Source: Panacagrimonas sp052387695
Lineage (GTDB): Bacteria > Pseudomonadota > Gammaproteobacteria > Nevskiales > Nevskiaceae
DNA length: 64,000 nt
Reading direction: 5' to 3'
Assembly (NCBI GenBank): GCA_052387695.1
Contig: JBQTIX010000002.1
Location: 1 to 64,000 of the forward strand
The translations under genes were made by a program, and so were the position numbers. This document shows, piece by piece, positions 42,240 to 53,330 of this stretch. A model generated the notes under the pieces. The model saw only the letters and a program-made list of their open reading frames with translations, did no database searches and was not told where the DNA came from. How positions within the stretch are numbered: the first letter of the stretch is position 1; each line of letters starts with the position of its first letter.

Positions 42240-42273
42240 CCGGACAGCTCGCCGCCTGGGGAGGAAGCGGCGC

Positions 42274-44801
42274 ATGGCGCTAGCGGACGCAGGGGTAGGG
42301 AGCTGGATCGGGAGCTGGTTGGGGCGCCGCCAGGGCGCCGACCGGCTGCTGGCCCTGTGCCTGCTGCTGTCGCTGGGACTCGGCGCCTGGGTGGCCCAGC
42401 TCGAACACCGCAATGGCGCCAACGAACTGCGCGCGCGTCTGGTCGAGCGCACCGAAGTCCTTACCGCCACCTTGCGTGGCAGCACCGGCCTGCTCTACGC
42501 CCTGAGCGCCCTGCACGCGTCAAGCGGTGACCTGGACCCGGCCGCGTTCTCGCGCTTCGCGCGCGCGGCCCTGGCCCGCTATCCCGAGTTGCAGGCCATC
42601 GAATGGATACCGGCGGTGCCGGCCGGCGCACGTGCTGCGGCCGAGGCCGCGATGCGGCTGCGCGATCCGTCCAGCCGCGGCTTCACCGAGATGGATGCGA
42701 GCGGCGCGCTGGTACCCGCCGGCCCGCGCGCGGAGTATTTCCCGGTGTTCCTGGTGGAACCCTACGCCGGCAACGAGACCGCCTACGGCCTGGACCTGGG
42801 CGCCGAACCGCAGCGTCGCGAAGCGCTGGAACGCGCGCGCCGCCGCGGGCTGCCGGCGGCCACCGCGCCGCTGCGCCTGGCCCAGGAAACCGGGCGGCAG
42901 TCCGGCATCCTGGTGTTTCATCCGGTGTTTGCCCACAGCGGCGATGAGCGCGGCGCGCTGGCCGGCTTTGCCCTGCTGGTGTTCCGCAGCGGTCGCCTGA
43001 TCGCCCCGGCGTTCGGCGAGCTGCTCAAGGCCGGAGGCCGGGTCGAGGTTTATGACCATGACTCGGACCAGGGCGCGGCCGGTGACCGGCTCATCGAAGT
43101 CTTCCAGAGTCGCCAGGCCGCCCCGGAGTGGGCGCGCTGGCTGCCCTGGCAACCCGCCCGCTTCCGCGCCGAGCTGCAAGTCGAGGTGGGCGGCCGCCGC
43201 TGGCAGGTACGCTTCGAGCCCGATGCGCAGCAGGCCCTCAGCCGCCAGCCCTGGCAGGCCCTGTCGGCCAGCCTGACCGCGCTGCTGCTGTCGCTGCTGC
43301 TATGGCTGTACCTGCGCACCAGTGCGCGCCAGACGCGCGCCATCGCCAGCGCCAATCGCGCGCTGCAGAACGAAATCCTGGAGCGCGGCCGCGCGGTGCA
43401 GGCGGCGGAGGCGGCCAATCGCGCCAAGTCGGATTTCCTCTCCAGCATGAGCCACGAAATCCGCACGCCGCTCAACGCCGTGCTCGGCTACGCGCAGCTC
43501 CTGCGTCGCGACGAGGCGCTGGCCAACAGGCAGCGCGACGCGGTCAACGCCATCATCATCAGCGGCAATCACCTGCTGCATCAGCTCAACGACGGGCTGG
43601 ACCTGGCCAAGATCGAAACCGGCCGCGCCGAGCTGCAACTGGCCGACTTCGATCTCAACCAGGTGCTGCGGGATCTGGAATTGATGTTCCAGCCGCGCTG
43701 CCGCGAGAAACGCCTGAACCTGCGCATCGAGCTGCTGCCGGCCGCGGACGCGCTGGTGCGCGGTGACGCCTTTCGCCTGCGCCAGATCCTCATCAACCTG
43801 TGCGGCAACGCGGTGCGCTTCACCCGGGTCGGCGAGGTCTACGTCGGCGGTCGCCGCACCGGCGGGCGTGACTACCGCTTCGACGTGATCGACACCGGCC
43901 CCGGCATCGCCGAGGACGAGGTGGCGCAGATTTTCGAGCCATTCCGCCAGGGCCGCGCGCGCGATCCTTCTGCGACCGGCACCGGCCTGGGCCTGGCCAT
44001 CGCGCAGCGCCTGGCCGAACTCATGCAGGGCAGCATCCGCGTGGTGTCGGAGCCGGGCACCGGTTCGCGCTTCAGCCTGGTCCTGCCGCTGCCCGCCGCT
44101 GAACTGCCGCAGCGCGTTGGCGGCGATACGCCCTACGAGCGCTGGAGCCTGCTGCCCGGCATGCGCCTCTCGTTGCTGGTGCTGGACGATGACGCCGCCA
44201 ATCGCGACGTGCTGGCGCGCCTGCTCGAAGCCGCGGGCTGCACGGTGCGGACGGTCGCCAACGCCGACCAGGCGCTGCGTGAGGCGGCCGGCGAGAATTT
44301 CGACGCGGTGTTCGTGGACCTGCGCCTGGGCGAGAGCGACGGGCTGGACGTGGCGCGGCGCCTGTCCGCGAGCCCGCAGCCGCCGCTGCTGATCGCCTAT
44401 TCCGCCGCCGTGTTCGAGGACGACCGCGCGCGGGCGCGCGCGGCCGGCTGCGCCGCCTTCATCACCAAGCCCCTGCAGCTCGACGACGTGTTCCAGGCCC
44501 TGGACCGCGCCCTGCCCGGGCGCCTGCGCCACGACACCGTGCAGGTCGCCGTGAGCGCGCCGCTGCGGCCCCTGGACTACTCGCGCCTGCAAGTGCCCGA
44601 GTCCCTGCTGACGCGGCTGCAGACCGCCGCCGAACTGCACAGCGCCACCGTGCTGCGCAGTGCGATGAGCGAGCTGCGCACGCTGGGTGGGCAAGCGGCC
44701 CTGCTGGCCGATCACCTGCAGCAACTGATGAACGCCTACGACATGGATGCGATTGCGCGCCTGCTGGTGCAGGTGCCGGAAGCCCCGGCGGCGGTCACAA
44801 C

Positions 44802-44805
<4 letters not shown>
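42274..44805 (+). CDS. Hybrid sensor histidine kinase with CHASE domain
   Basis: An 843-residue inner-membrane kinase. It has a membrane helix at ~20-38, a CHASE sensor domain facing the periplasm (~60-240, with AEYFPVFLVEPYAGN), a second helix near ~340, HisKA with SSMSHEIRTPLN (phospho-His ~393), HATPase with NLCGNAVRF and GTGLGLAIA, and a receiver domain (LLVLDDD, acceptor Asp in FVDLRLG ~681). No clear Hpt follows. The ATG at 42274 has GGAGGAAG in front; the longer open frame upstream lacks this. It overlaps the response-regulator gene by 4 bases and probably controls it. Confidence 0.9.
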
Positions 44806-46319
<1,514 letters not shown>

Positions 46320-46758
46320 CGAACCACGCGGGCGGCGACAAGCAGCGTCGCCGACCTTGTGACGGCGAGGCCGGCTGACGACCGTCATCGTGACGGCCGA
46401 TGCAATCAACCGCCTGAACCAAGCCCCGTCGTACGGTCCATCACGAAAGGCGGTCACCCTGGCCGCGCGGCAGGTTTTGCGGTGCCGACCTCCGGGCTCG
46501 ACGCCCGCCCAGGAATCCGTTCGACCGCTCGCGGTGATTGATTCACGCGGGCGGCCGCGTAACATATCTGGAGGGCTCTCCCATCGCATCGGTTGATTGG
46601 CAGCACCGACCGCTGCGGTGAAAGGTCTTCAGAGCGTCTCGAACATGAACAACCGACAGCTCCAGCAGCGGTGAATGGGCTTCACCGGCCAGAATCCGGC
46701 CGAATGCCGTCACTCGGTGATGCGGGCTCAAAGCCAACCCAACATTAGGACGTCGACC
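46320..46758. other. Gene-free stretch before icd
   Basis: About 440 bases without a credible gene. It should hold the icd promoter and leader. I see no repeat family member, clear terminator, riboswitch motif or good -35/-10 pair; AACATTAGGA lies just before the icd start. Confidence 0.6.
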
Positions 46759-48990
46759 ATGAGCACCCAGCAGCCGACCATCATTTACACCCTCACCGAT
46801 GAGGCACCGCTGCTCGCGACCCGTGCCTTTCTGCCGGTCATGCGCACCTTCACCGAGCCGGCCGGCGTCCAGATCACGACCAGCGACATCTCGGTGGCGG
46901 CCCGGATCCTGGGCGAGTTCCCCGAGTTCCTGAACGAAGAGCAGCGCGTGCCCGACAACCTGGCTGCGCTGGGTCGGCTGACGCTGTTGCCGGACACCAA
47001 CATCATCAAGCTGCCGAACATCAGCGCCTCGGTCCCGCAGCTGGTCAGCGCCATCAAGGAGCTGCAGGGCAAGGGCTACAAGGTTCCCGATTACCCGGAA
47101 GACCCCAGGACCGACGCGGAAAAATCCATCCGCAAGCGCTACGGAAGGGCTCTGGGCAGTGCGGTGAACCCGGTGCTGCGCGAGGGCAACTCGGATCGAC
47201 GGGCGCCCAGGGCGGTGAAGGAATATGCGCGCAAGAACCCGCACAGCATGACCGCGTGGAGCATGGCCTCGCGCACCCACGTGGCGCACATGCGGCACGG
47301 TGACTTCTACCACGGCGAGAAGTCCATGACCCTGGACCGCCCGCGCGACGTGAAGATGGAGTTGGTGACCAAGGACGGCAGGGCCATCGTGCTCAAGCCC
47401 AAGGTGGCGCTGCAGGGCGGCGAGATCATCGACAGCATGTTCATGAGCAAGAACGCCCTGTGCGCGTTCTACGAAGAGCAGTTCGAGGACGCGCACAGGA
47501 CCGGCGTGATGCTGTCGCTGCATGTCAAGGCGACGATGATGAAGGTCTCCCACCCCATCGTCTTCGGCCACGCGGTGAAGATCTTCTACAAGGACGCTTT
47601 CGCCAAGCACGGCGCGCTGTTCGACGAGCTGGGCGTGAACGTCAACAACGGCATGGTCAATCTTTACGACAAGCTCCAGTCCCTGCCCACGACCAAGCGC
47701 GAGGAGGTGATCCGCGACCTGCACCGATGCCACGAGCACCGCCCGGAACTGGCGATGGTGGACTCGGCCAAGGGCATCTCGAACTTCCACTCTCCCAGCG
47801 ACGTGATCGTCGATGCCTCGATGCCGGCCATGATCCGCGCCGGCGGCAAGATGTACGGCGCCGACGGTCGCCCCAAGGACACCAAGGCGGTCATCCCGGA
47901 GAGCACGTTCGCGCGCATCTACCAGGAGGTCATCAATTTCTGCAAGACCAACGGAAACTTCGATCCCGTCACCATGGGCACCGTGCCCAACGTCGGTCTG
48001 ATGGCGCAGCAGGCCGAAGAATACGGCTCGCATGACAAGACCTTCGAGATCCCGGAGGACGGCGAGGCCCGCATCGTGGACCTGGCCAACGGCGAGTTGC
48101 TGCTGGTGCAGCACGTCGAGACGGGCGACATCTGGCGCATGTGCCAGGTCAAGGACGCGCCGATCCGCGACTGGGTCACGCTGGCCGTGACCCGCGCGCG
48201 CAATTCGGGCATGCCGGCGCTGTTCTGGCTCGACCCCTACCGTCCGCACGAGAACGAGCTGATCAAGAAGGTCAAGACCTATCTCAAGGAGCACGACACC
48301 AGCGGCCTGGACATCCAGATCATGTCGCAGGTGCGCGCCATGCGGTACACGTTGGAGCGAGTGATCCGCGGGCTCGACACCATCTCGGTGACCGGCAACA
48401 TCCTGCGTGACTACCTGACCGACCTGTTCCCGATCCTGGAGCTGGGGACGAGCGCAAAGATGCTCTCGATCGTGCCGCTGATGGCCGGCGGCGGCATGTA
48501 CGAAACCGGGGCGGGTGGCTCGGCGCCCAAGCACGTCAAGCAATTGGTGGAGGAGAACCATCTGCGCTGGGATTCGCTGGGAGAGTTCATGGCATTGGCC
48601 GTGAGCCTGGAAGACCTCGGCATCAAGACCGGCAACCCGCAAGCCAAAATCCTGGCCAAGACCCTGGACACCGCCACCGGCATGTTGCTCGACAACAACA
48701 AAAACCCGTCTCCGAAGACGGGCGAACTGGATAATCGCGGCAGCCAGTTCTATCTGGCTCTTTACTGGGCCCAGGCGCTTGCGGCCCAGACCGAAGACCC
48801 GGCCCTGCAGGCGCGATTCGCGCCGCTGGCCAAGGCGCTGACCGACAACGAGCAGACCATCGTCGCGGAGCTCGCCGAAGTGCAGGGCAAGCCGGCCGAC
48901 ATCGGTGGCTACTACCTGGCCGACAGCGGCAAGATGGAAGCGGTGATGCGACCGAGCAAGACGTTCAACGCCGCCCTGGCGGCAACGTAG
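46759..48990 (+). CDS. icd: Isocitrate dehydrogenase, NADP-dependent, monomeric type
   Basis: A 743-residue enzyme of the monomeric class, which converts isocitrate to 2-oxoglutarate and CO2 with NADP in the TCA cycle. The length and motifs fit: IIYTLTDEAPLLAT at the start, LPNISASVPQLVSAIKELQ, NSDRRAP, VSHPIVFGHAVKIFYKD, MGTVPNVGLMAQ and TGAGGSAPKHVKQ. The ATG at 46759 matches the family N-terminus; the upstream ATG at 46675 adds 28 non-family residues. A strong hairpin follows the stop. Confidence 0.96.
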   Translation: MSTQQPTIIYTLTDEAPLLATRAFLPVMRTFTEPAGVQITTSDISVAARILGEFPEFLNEEQRVPDNLAALGRLTLLPDTNIIKLPNISASVPQLVSAIKELQGKGYKVPDYPEDPRTDAEKSIRKRYGRALGSAVNPVLREGNSDRRAPRAVKEYARKNPHSMTAWSMASRTHVAHMRHGDFYHGEKSMTLDRPRDVKMELVTKDGRAIVLKPKVALQGGEIIDSMFMSKNALCAFYEEQFEDAHRTGVMLSLHVKATMMKVSHPIVFGHAVKIFYKDAFAKHGALFDELGVNVNNGMVNLYDKLQSLPTTKREEVIRDLHRCHEHRPELAMVDSAKGISNFHSPSDVIVDASMPAMIRAGGKMYGADGRPKDTKAVIPESTFARIYQEVINFCKTNGNFDPVTMGTVPNVGLMAQQAEEYGSHDKTFEIPEDGEARIVDLANGELLLVQHVETGDIWRMCQVKDAPIRDWVTLAVTRARNSGMPALFWLDPYRPHENELIKKVKTYLKEHDTSGLDIQIMSQVRAMRYTLERVIRGLDTISVTGNILRDYLTDLFPILELGTSAKMLSIVPLMAGGGMYETGAGGSAPKHVKQLVEENHLRWDSLGEFMALAVSLEDLGIKTGNPQAKILAKTLDTATGMLLDNNKNPSPKTGELDNRGSQFYLALYWAQALAAQTEDPALQARFAPLAKALTDNEQTIVAELAEVQGKPADIGGYYLADSGKMEAVMRPSKTFNAALAAT

Positions 48991-48994
48991 GGCC

Positions 48995-49021
48995 GATGGG
49001 CCTGCTGCGAGCAGGCCCATC
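48995..49021 (+). terminator. Hairpin after icd
   Basis: The perfect inverted repeat GATGGGCCTGCT / AGCAGGCCCATC with loop GCG begins 5 bases after the icd stop. There is no run of T after it, so it may need Rho or only protect the message end. Confidence 0.7.
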
Positions 49022-49155
49022 CTGCGCGGGTAACGCGGGAGGCGTCCGCCCTGCTTCGTCCTGGGTCACGTGGTGCTCAAGCCTCGGGGTTGAGCCGCCA
49101 CGAACGGTTGAACAGAAGGGTGCCGATGCCGCGTTTCACCGCGACGGGCGGGTGC

Positions 49156-49566
49156 TCAGACGCAGGCGGTGCCCTGGGAACCGGCGGCGCGCGTGCTCCA
49201 CCCGATCAGCCACAGCAGGAACACCTGGAAACCCAGGCGAAGGGCATACAGCCACTGCGGGGCATACGGGTAGAGATCCGGATGCAGCCACATGTGCACG
49301 TTGGCCGGCGTTACGCCGATGACGATCAGGATCAGCGCATGGCCGGCCCAGCGTCGAGTACGTTCGAACAGCAGGCCAGTGGCGCCGATGAGTTCGAGCA
49401 CGCCGCTGATGTAAACCAGCGCGCTGGCTCCGGGCAGCCACGAGGGCAACCACGGCGGCACGAGGCTCACGAAGAACGCGTGGCTGACCGGGACGAAATG
49501 GCCGATGCCGCCGCCTACGAACCAGAGCAATACGAATCCCAGACCCATTTTCCTCCCTGACGACAT
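49156..49566 (-). CDS. DoxX-like small membrane protein
   Basis: A 136-residue protein with four hydrophobic segments (LGFVLLWFVGGGIGHF; ALVYISGVLELIGATGLLF; HALILIVIGVTPANV; LRLGFQVFLLWLIGW), the layout of the DoxX/DUF417-like group. The ATG at 49566 has GGGGGA before it; an ATG at 49590 is an alternative. DoxX proteins are tied to respiration or redox balance in some species, but this member's role is unknown. It is divergent from the cyclase gene. Confidence 0.75.
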   Translation of the reverse strand: MSSGRKMGLGFVLLWFVGGGIGHFVPVSHAFFVSLVPPWLPSWLPGASALVYISGVLELIGATGLLFERTRRWAGHALILIVIGVTPANVHMWLHPDLYPYAPQWLYALRLGFQVFLLWLIGWSTRAAGSQGTACV

Positions 49567-49675
49567 CGGGTTCCCCCATCGACGATTCATCGGAAGTGCG
49601 GACTCTCAAACCGGCGTGCAAGCGTTCGGCTGCTCTTGCAGCGTCAGGAGGGGGCCGCGCCGCTATGATGCCGCA

Positions 49676-52600
49676 ATGACCCCTTGTTTCTCCTGCGCCG
49701 CGGAGAATCCCGAAGGCGCACGCTTCTGCAACCAGTGCGGCCTGCGCCTGGGTGCCGCGCCCGACCCGCCGCCCGCCGCAGCTTCGTCCGGGCGCAGCGG
49801 CTACACGCCGCGCCACCTGGTGGATCGCGTGCTCAGGGATCGCGCTGCGATGGTCGGCGAGCGCAAGCGCGTCACCGTGCTGTTCGCCGATATCAAGGGG
49901 TCCACGCGCCTGGCCGAACAGGCGGGTGCGGAGGCGTGGCATCACATCCTCGATCGTTTTTTCGGCCTGCTGGCGCACGCCGTGCATCACTACGAAGGCA
50001 CCATCAACCAGTACACCGGCGACGGCGTGATGGCCCTGTTCGGCGCGCCGGTGGCGCACGAGGACCACGCCCTGCGCGCGGGCCACGCGGCGCTCGAAAT
50101 GCAGGCGGCGGTGCGAGAATTCGCCGACGAACTGAGGTTGGAACGCGGGCTCAACCTGACCCTGCGCATCGGCCTCAACACCGGCGAGGTCATCGTCGGC
50201 CGCATCGGCGACGACCTGCGCATGGATTACACCGCGCAGGGTGTGACGGTGAACCTCGCGGCACGGCTGGAGAACATCTGCGAACCGGGCCAGGTGTACC
50301 TGTCGCGTGCCACCGCGGCGCTGGTGGACGGCATCTTCGCGCTGCGCAGCCTGGGCGAGACGCGCGTGCACGGGCTCGACCGGCCGGTCGAGGTGTTTGC
50401 ACTCCAGGGCCGCGGCGCGCATGCCTCGCAGCTCGAACGGCGGCTGGCGCAGGGCGGCTCGTTCTTTTTCGGTCGCGAGGTGGAGCTCGCACGTCTGCAA
50501 TCGGCGCTGGCGCTGGCCGCCGGCGGCCAGGGCCGTGTGGTCGGCCTGGTCGGTGCGGCAGGGATGGGCAAGTCGCGGCTGTGTCACGAGTTTCTGGCTG
50601 CGGCGATGCAGCGTGGCGTCGCGGTGCATCGCGCCGTTGCCTCGCCTTATGCACGCCATCAGCCGATGAGCGCGCCGCGCTCGCTGTTCCTGTCGCGAAT
50701 CGGTTGCGCGGGCGATATGAACGCCGACCGGATTCGCGCCTGCATCGAGACGGAATTGCCAGACACGGTCCGGCAGCGTACGGGCGCCGCGGCCTTTGCG
50801 TTCGAGTTCGCCGGTGTCGCGAAACATGGCGAGTTGGCGCCGGGCACCGCGCTGAGCCTGCGCGACTCGATGATCCGTGCCCTGGCGCACTTTCTGCCGA
50901 ACGCCGCAGCCCCGCAGATCTTGCTGTTCGAGGATCTGCATTATCTCGATCCGATCACGCTTGACTTCGTGCGCCAGCTTGCGGCGGCCGTGGTCGGCAC
51001 GCCGACCCTGCTGCTGCTGAGCTGGCGTGCGGAGTCCGGTTTTGACGACGATGCGCCGCGCGGCGACGAGACCCTGCATCTGGTCCCGCTGGAGACGGCT
51101 GCGGTGACCCGGCTGGCGAACGCCTGGCTGGGTGCGGACGGCTCGCTCGCGGGCCTTTCCGAACGCATCGCGGAACGCGCGGGTGGCAATCCTTACTTCG
51201 TCGAGGAGGCCGTGGTCGCGTTGGCCGAGACCGGTCATCTGGAAGGCAAGCCGTCCGCGTACCGGCGGGTCAAGCCGATCGACGAGCTGCCGATCCCCGA
51301 CACCGTGCACGCGCTGATCGCCTCGCGCATCGACCGTCTGCCTGCCGCGCAGAAATCCCTGCTGCAGACGGCCTCGGTCATCGGCGTGGACTTCGATCCC
51401 TCGCTGCTGGCCCGTGTCGCCGACGAGGGTGAGCCCGCCGCGGGCGCGCTCGACGCGCTCGAAGGCGCCGGCTTTCTGCGACGCGCGGGCAGCGGTTCGC
51501 GGCGCCGGTTCGTCCAGCCGCTGCTGCGCGAAGTGGCGTACGGCGCGCAGCTCGACGCCAGCCGGGTGCGCATGCACGCACGCCTGGCCCAGGCATTGGA
51601 GCAGGACTGCGGCGCCAACCCGGCACATCCCTCCGCGCGCAGCATCGCGGAGCATTGGGCATTGGCCGGTGACTGGGCGCGTGCCGGGGCCTGGAACCTG
51701 CACGCTGCGCACTGGTTCAGTGCGCGCGATGCGCGCCTGACCGCGGAGCAGTTCACCCTCGCGGTGGACAACCTCGCCCGCGCGCCGTTCTCGCATGAAG
51801 TGCGTCGACTGCGCATCGCGGCGCGTGCGGGCCTGATCCGGGTTGCGCAGTTCGTGCAGCTCGATGCCGCCGCCGTCGATCGCGCGTACGCCGAGGCACG
51901 ACAACTCGCCGAGGAATGCGGCGATCCGCTGTGTGCGGCGGAGCTGTCGATTTCCTACGGCAACGAGCAGCTCCACCGCGGCGACGCGGAACGTTCGGCG
52001 GCGCTGGTCGAAAGCGGCGTTCGTACGTGCCCGGACGCGCAGCGCCCGGCGCTGGTCAACCGGTTTCGCCTCGCCATCCTGATGTCCTTCGGCGCGCTCG
52101 GCCGCGTCCGCGAAGGTCTGGAACTTGCCAACGCAGCGGGCGGCGCCGGCTGGCAGTCTGGCCCGATCGACCCCGACAACTGCATGTCGCGCGCCTTCAT
52201 GACCATGCACCTGGCCTGGACCGGCCACATCCGCGCCGCGCAGGAGGATCTGGCCGACGCCATCCGCCTGACCGAGAGCGACGGTCGCAGCGCCAGCTGG
52301 ATGCACGGCCTGCGGGTGGAACTGGCCTGGTTCTCAGGCGAGGTCGCGGGCGTGATCGAGGAAGCCGGACGCGCGCTCGAGCAGGCCGAGGCTTTCGGCA
52401 GTCCGTATTTCCGCGCCCTGGCCCTGCGCGCCCGCGGCCACGCGCTGAGCCTGCTCGGTCATCACGAACAGGCCCTGGCGCCGCTGACCGAGGCGCTGCC
52501 GCTGAGCGCGCGCGGCGCAGGCGCCTACCAGTTCCAGGCCTACCTGCTCGGCGTGCTGGCCGAGGCCTGCATCGGGTTGGGACGCTTCGACGACGCGCGG

Positions 52601-52924
52601 CGTCATGCCGAGGCTGGCGTTGCCGCCGGCCAGGCCATCGGCGTCCGGCTGTGGGAGCTGCGCGCCTGGATCGCGCGGCTGAGTCTGCCGCGCGAGGTGC
52701 TGGGCGAAGCCGATGCCCGCGCCGGATTCGCAAGGGCGCGGGAGCTGGTGGAAGCGATGGACGCGCGGGGCGTGGAGCCGCGTCTGGACGAGTTGCTCGC
52801 GGCACGCGAGCAGCATGCCGGCGAGCGCGAAGCGTGCTTGCGTCGCGCTCTGGAAGGGTACGAGCGCATCGGTGCGGTCGCCCATGCCAGGCGATTGCGT
52901 GCCGGGATGACCGTGGCGGCATGA
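49676..52924 (+). CDS. Class III adenylate/guanylate cyclase fused to zinc ribbon and ATPase/TPR module
   Basis: A 1082-residue signalling protein. A zinc ribbon (Cys4, Cys7, Cys18, Cys21) is followed by a class III cyclase domain (VTVLFADIKGST with a metal Asp, ~66-78; INQYTGDGVMALFG; IGLNTGEV). A STAND-like AAA ATPase with Walker A GAAGMGKSR (~294-302) and FFGREVELARL comes next, then a long helical TPR-like C-terminus. It likely makes cAMP or cGMP under control of the ATPase module. The ATG at 49676 is the start that gives the zinc ribbon. No membrane segment is seen. Confidence 0.88.
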   Translation: MTPCFSCAAENPEGARFCNQCGLRLGAAPDPPPAAASSGRSGYTPRHLVDRVLRDRAAMVGERKRVTVLFADIKGSTRLAEQAGAEAWHHILDRFFGLLAHAVHHYEGTINQYTGDGVMALFGAPVAHEDHALRAGHAALEMQAAVREFADELRLERGLNLTLRIGLNTGEVIVGRIGDDLRMDYTAQGVTVNLAARLENICEPGQVYLSRATAALVDGIFALRSLGETRVHGLDRPVEVFALQGRGAHASQLERRLAQGGSFFFGREVELARLQSALALAAGGQGRVVGLVGAAGMGKSRLCHEFLAAAMQRGVAVHRAVASPYARHQPMSAPRSLFLSRIGCAGDMNADRIRACIETELPDTVRQRTGAAAFAFEFAGVAKHGELAPGTALSLRDSMIRALAHFLPNAAAPQILLFEDLHYLDPITLDFVRQLAAAVVGTPTLLLLSWRAESGFDDDAPRGDETLHLVPLETAAVTRLANAWLGADGSLAGLSERIAERAGGNPYFVEEAVVALAETGHLEGKPSAYRRVKPIDELPIPDTVHALIASRIDRLPAAQKSLLQTASVIGVDFDPSLLARVADEGEPAAGALDALEGAGFLRRAGSGSRRRFVQPLLREVAYGAQLDASRVRMHARLAQALEQDCGANPAHPSARSIAEHWALAGDWARAGAWNLHAAHWFSARDARLTAEQFTLAVDNLARAPFSHEVRRLRIAARAGLIRVAQFVQLDAAAVDRAYAEARQLAEECGDPLCAAELSISYGNEQLHRGDAERSAALVESGVRTCPDAQRPALVNRFRLAILMSFGALGRVREGLELANAAGGAGWQSGPIDPDNCMSRAFMTMHLAWTGHIRAAQEDLADAIRLTESDGRSASWMHGLRVELAWFSGEVAGVIEEAGRALEQAEAFGSPYFRALALRARGHALSLLGHHEQALAPLTEALPLSARGAGAYQFQAYLLGVLAEACIGLGRFDDARRHAEAGVAAGQAIGVRLWELRAWIARLSLPREVLGEADARAGFARARELVEAMDARGVEPRLDELLAAREQHAGEREACLRRALEGYERIGAVAHARRLRAGMTVAA

Positions 52925-53330
52925 ACGGGGACGCGTGACGCCTGCGGTCTGGTCTCGGGGGAAGGGGAGCCGCCACGCCTTGCGCGCGGTACCCGGGATG
53001 CAGCTGCCCGAGCCCATCACGAATTCGCCTTCGCGGCTTGAGGCCACTCGCCGCAAAAGGGAGTAGTGCATCAGTATGAAATCCGTTCGCACCGAGTGGT
53101 AGCGCCGCGACAGCGGCGCTGATTGCGCAGCAATGCCGCGTATCGAGGTGCCGGGCGTGCCCTCGATACGCGACGCTTCCCTCGACACGCCCGCTGCGCG
53201 GCTACTCGGGACGAACGGGCCGGCGCTACTCGGGCCGAACGGGGTTCTGGAATTCAAACTGATGCACGACCCAAAAGGGATAGGTGGGGCCTTCGCCACG
53301 CGCTATATTGCGGCTTACGGGAGGTGAGCC
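52925..53330. other. Intergenic region with MITE copy C
   Basis: The gap between the cyclase and the secreted-protein gene is half filled by the MITE-like copy at 53,062-53,271 with its 8-base duplication. The remaining ~60 bases contain the SD of the next gene. Any promoter of that gene lies within or next to the MITE end. Confidence 0.7.
53062..53271 (+). mobile_element. MITE-like element, copy C, with perfect 8-bp target duplication
   Basis: A 210-base copy with ends AGTAGTGCATCAG and CTGATGCACGACC. It is flanked by CAAAAGGG on both sides (53,054-53,061 and 53,272-53,279). It carries about 20 extra bases near 53,098-53,121 (a GCGCCGCGACAGCGGCGC hairpin) compared with copy A; otherwise it is very similar. 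It is non-coding and lies just upstream of a secreted-protein gene. Confidence 0.88.

Noticed and set aside
42079..42273. Upstream extension of the histidine kinase
   Set aside because: It would run through the sigma54 promoter and palindrome; ATG 42274 has a strong SD.
46543..49020. 825-codon open frame on the minus strand
   Set aside because: It is antisense to the well-supported icd gene and has the Arg/His/Gly-rich look of out-of-frame GC-rich DNA.
49136..52306. 1056-codon open frame on the minus strand
   Set aside because: Antisense to the cyclase/ATPase gene; no domain motif, composition typical of a shadow.
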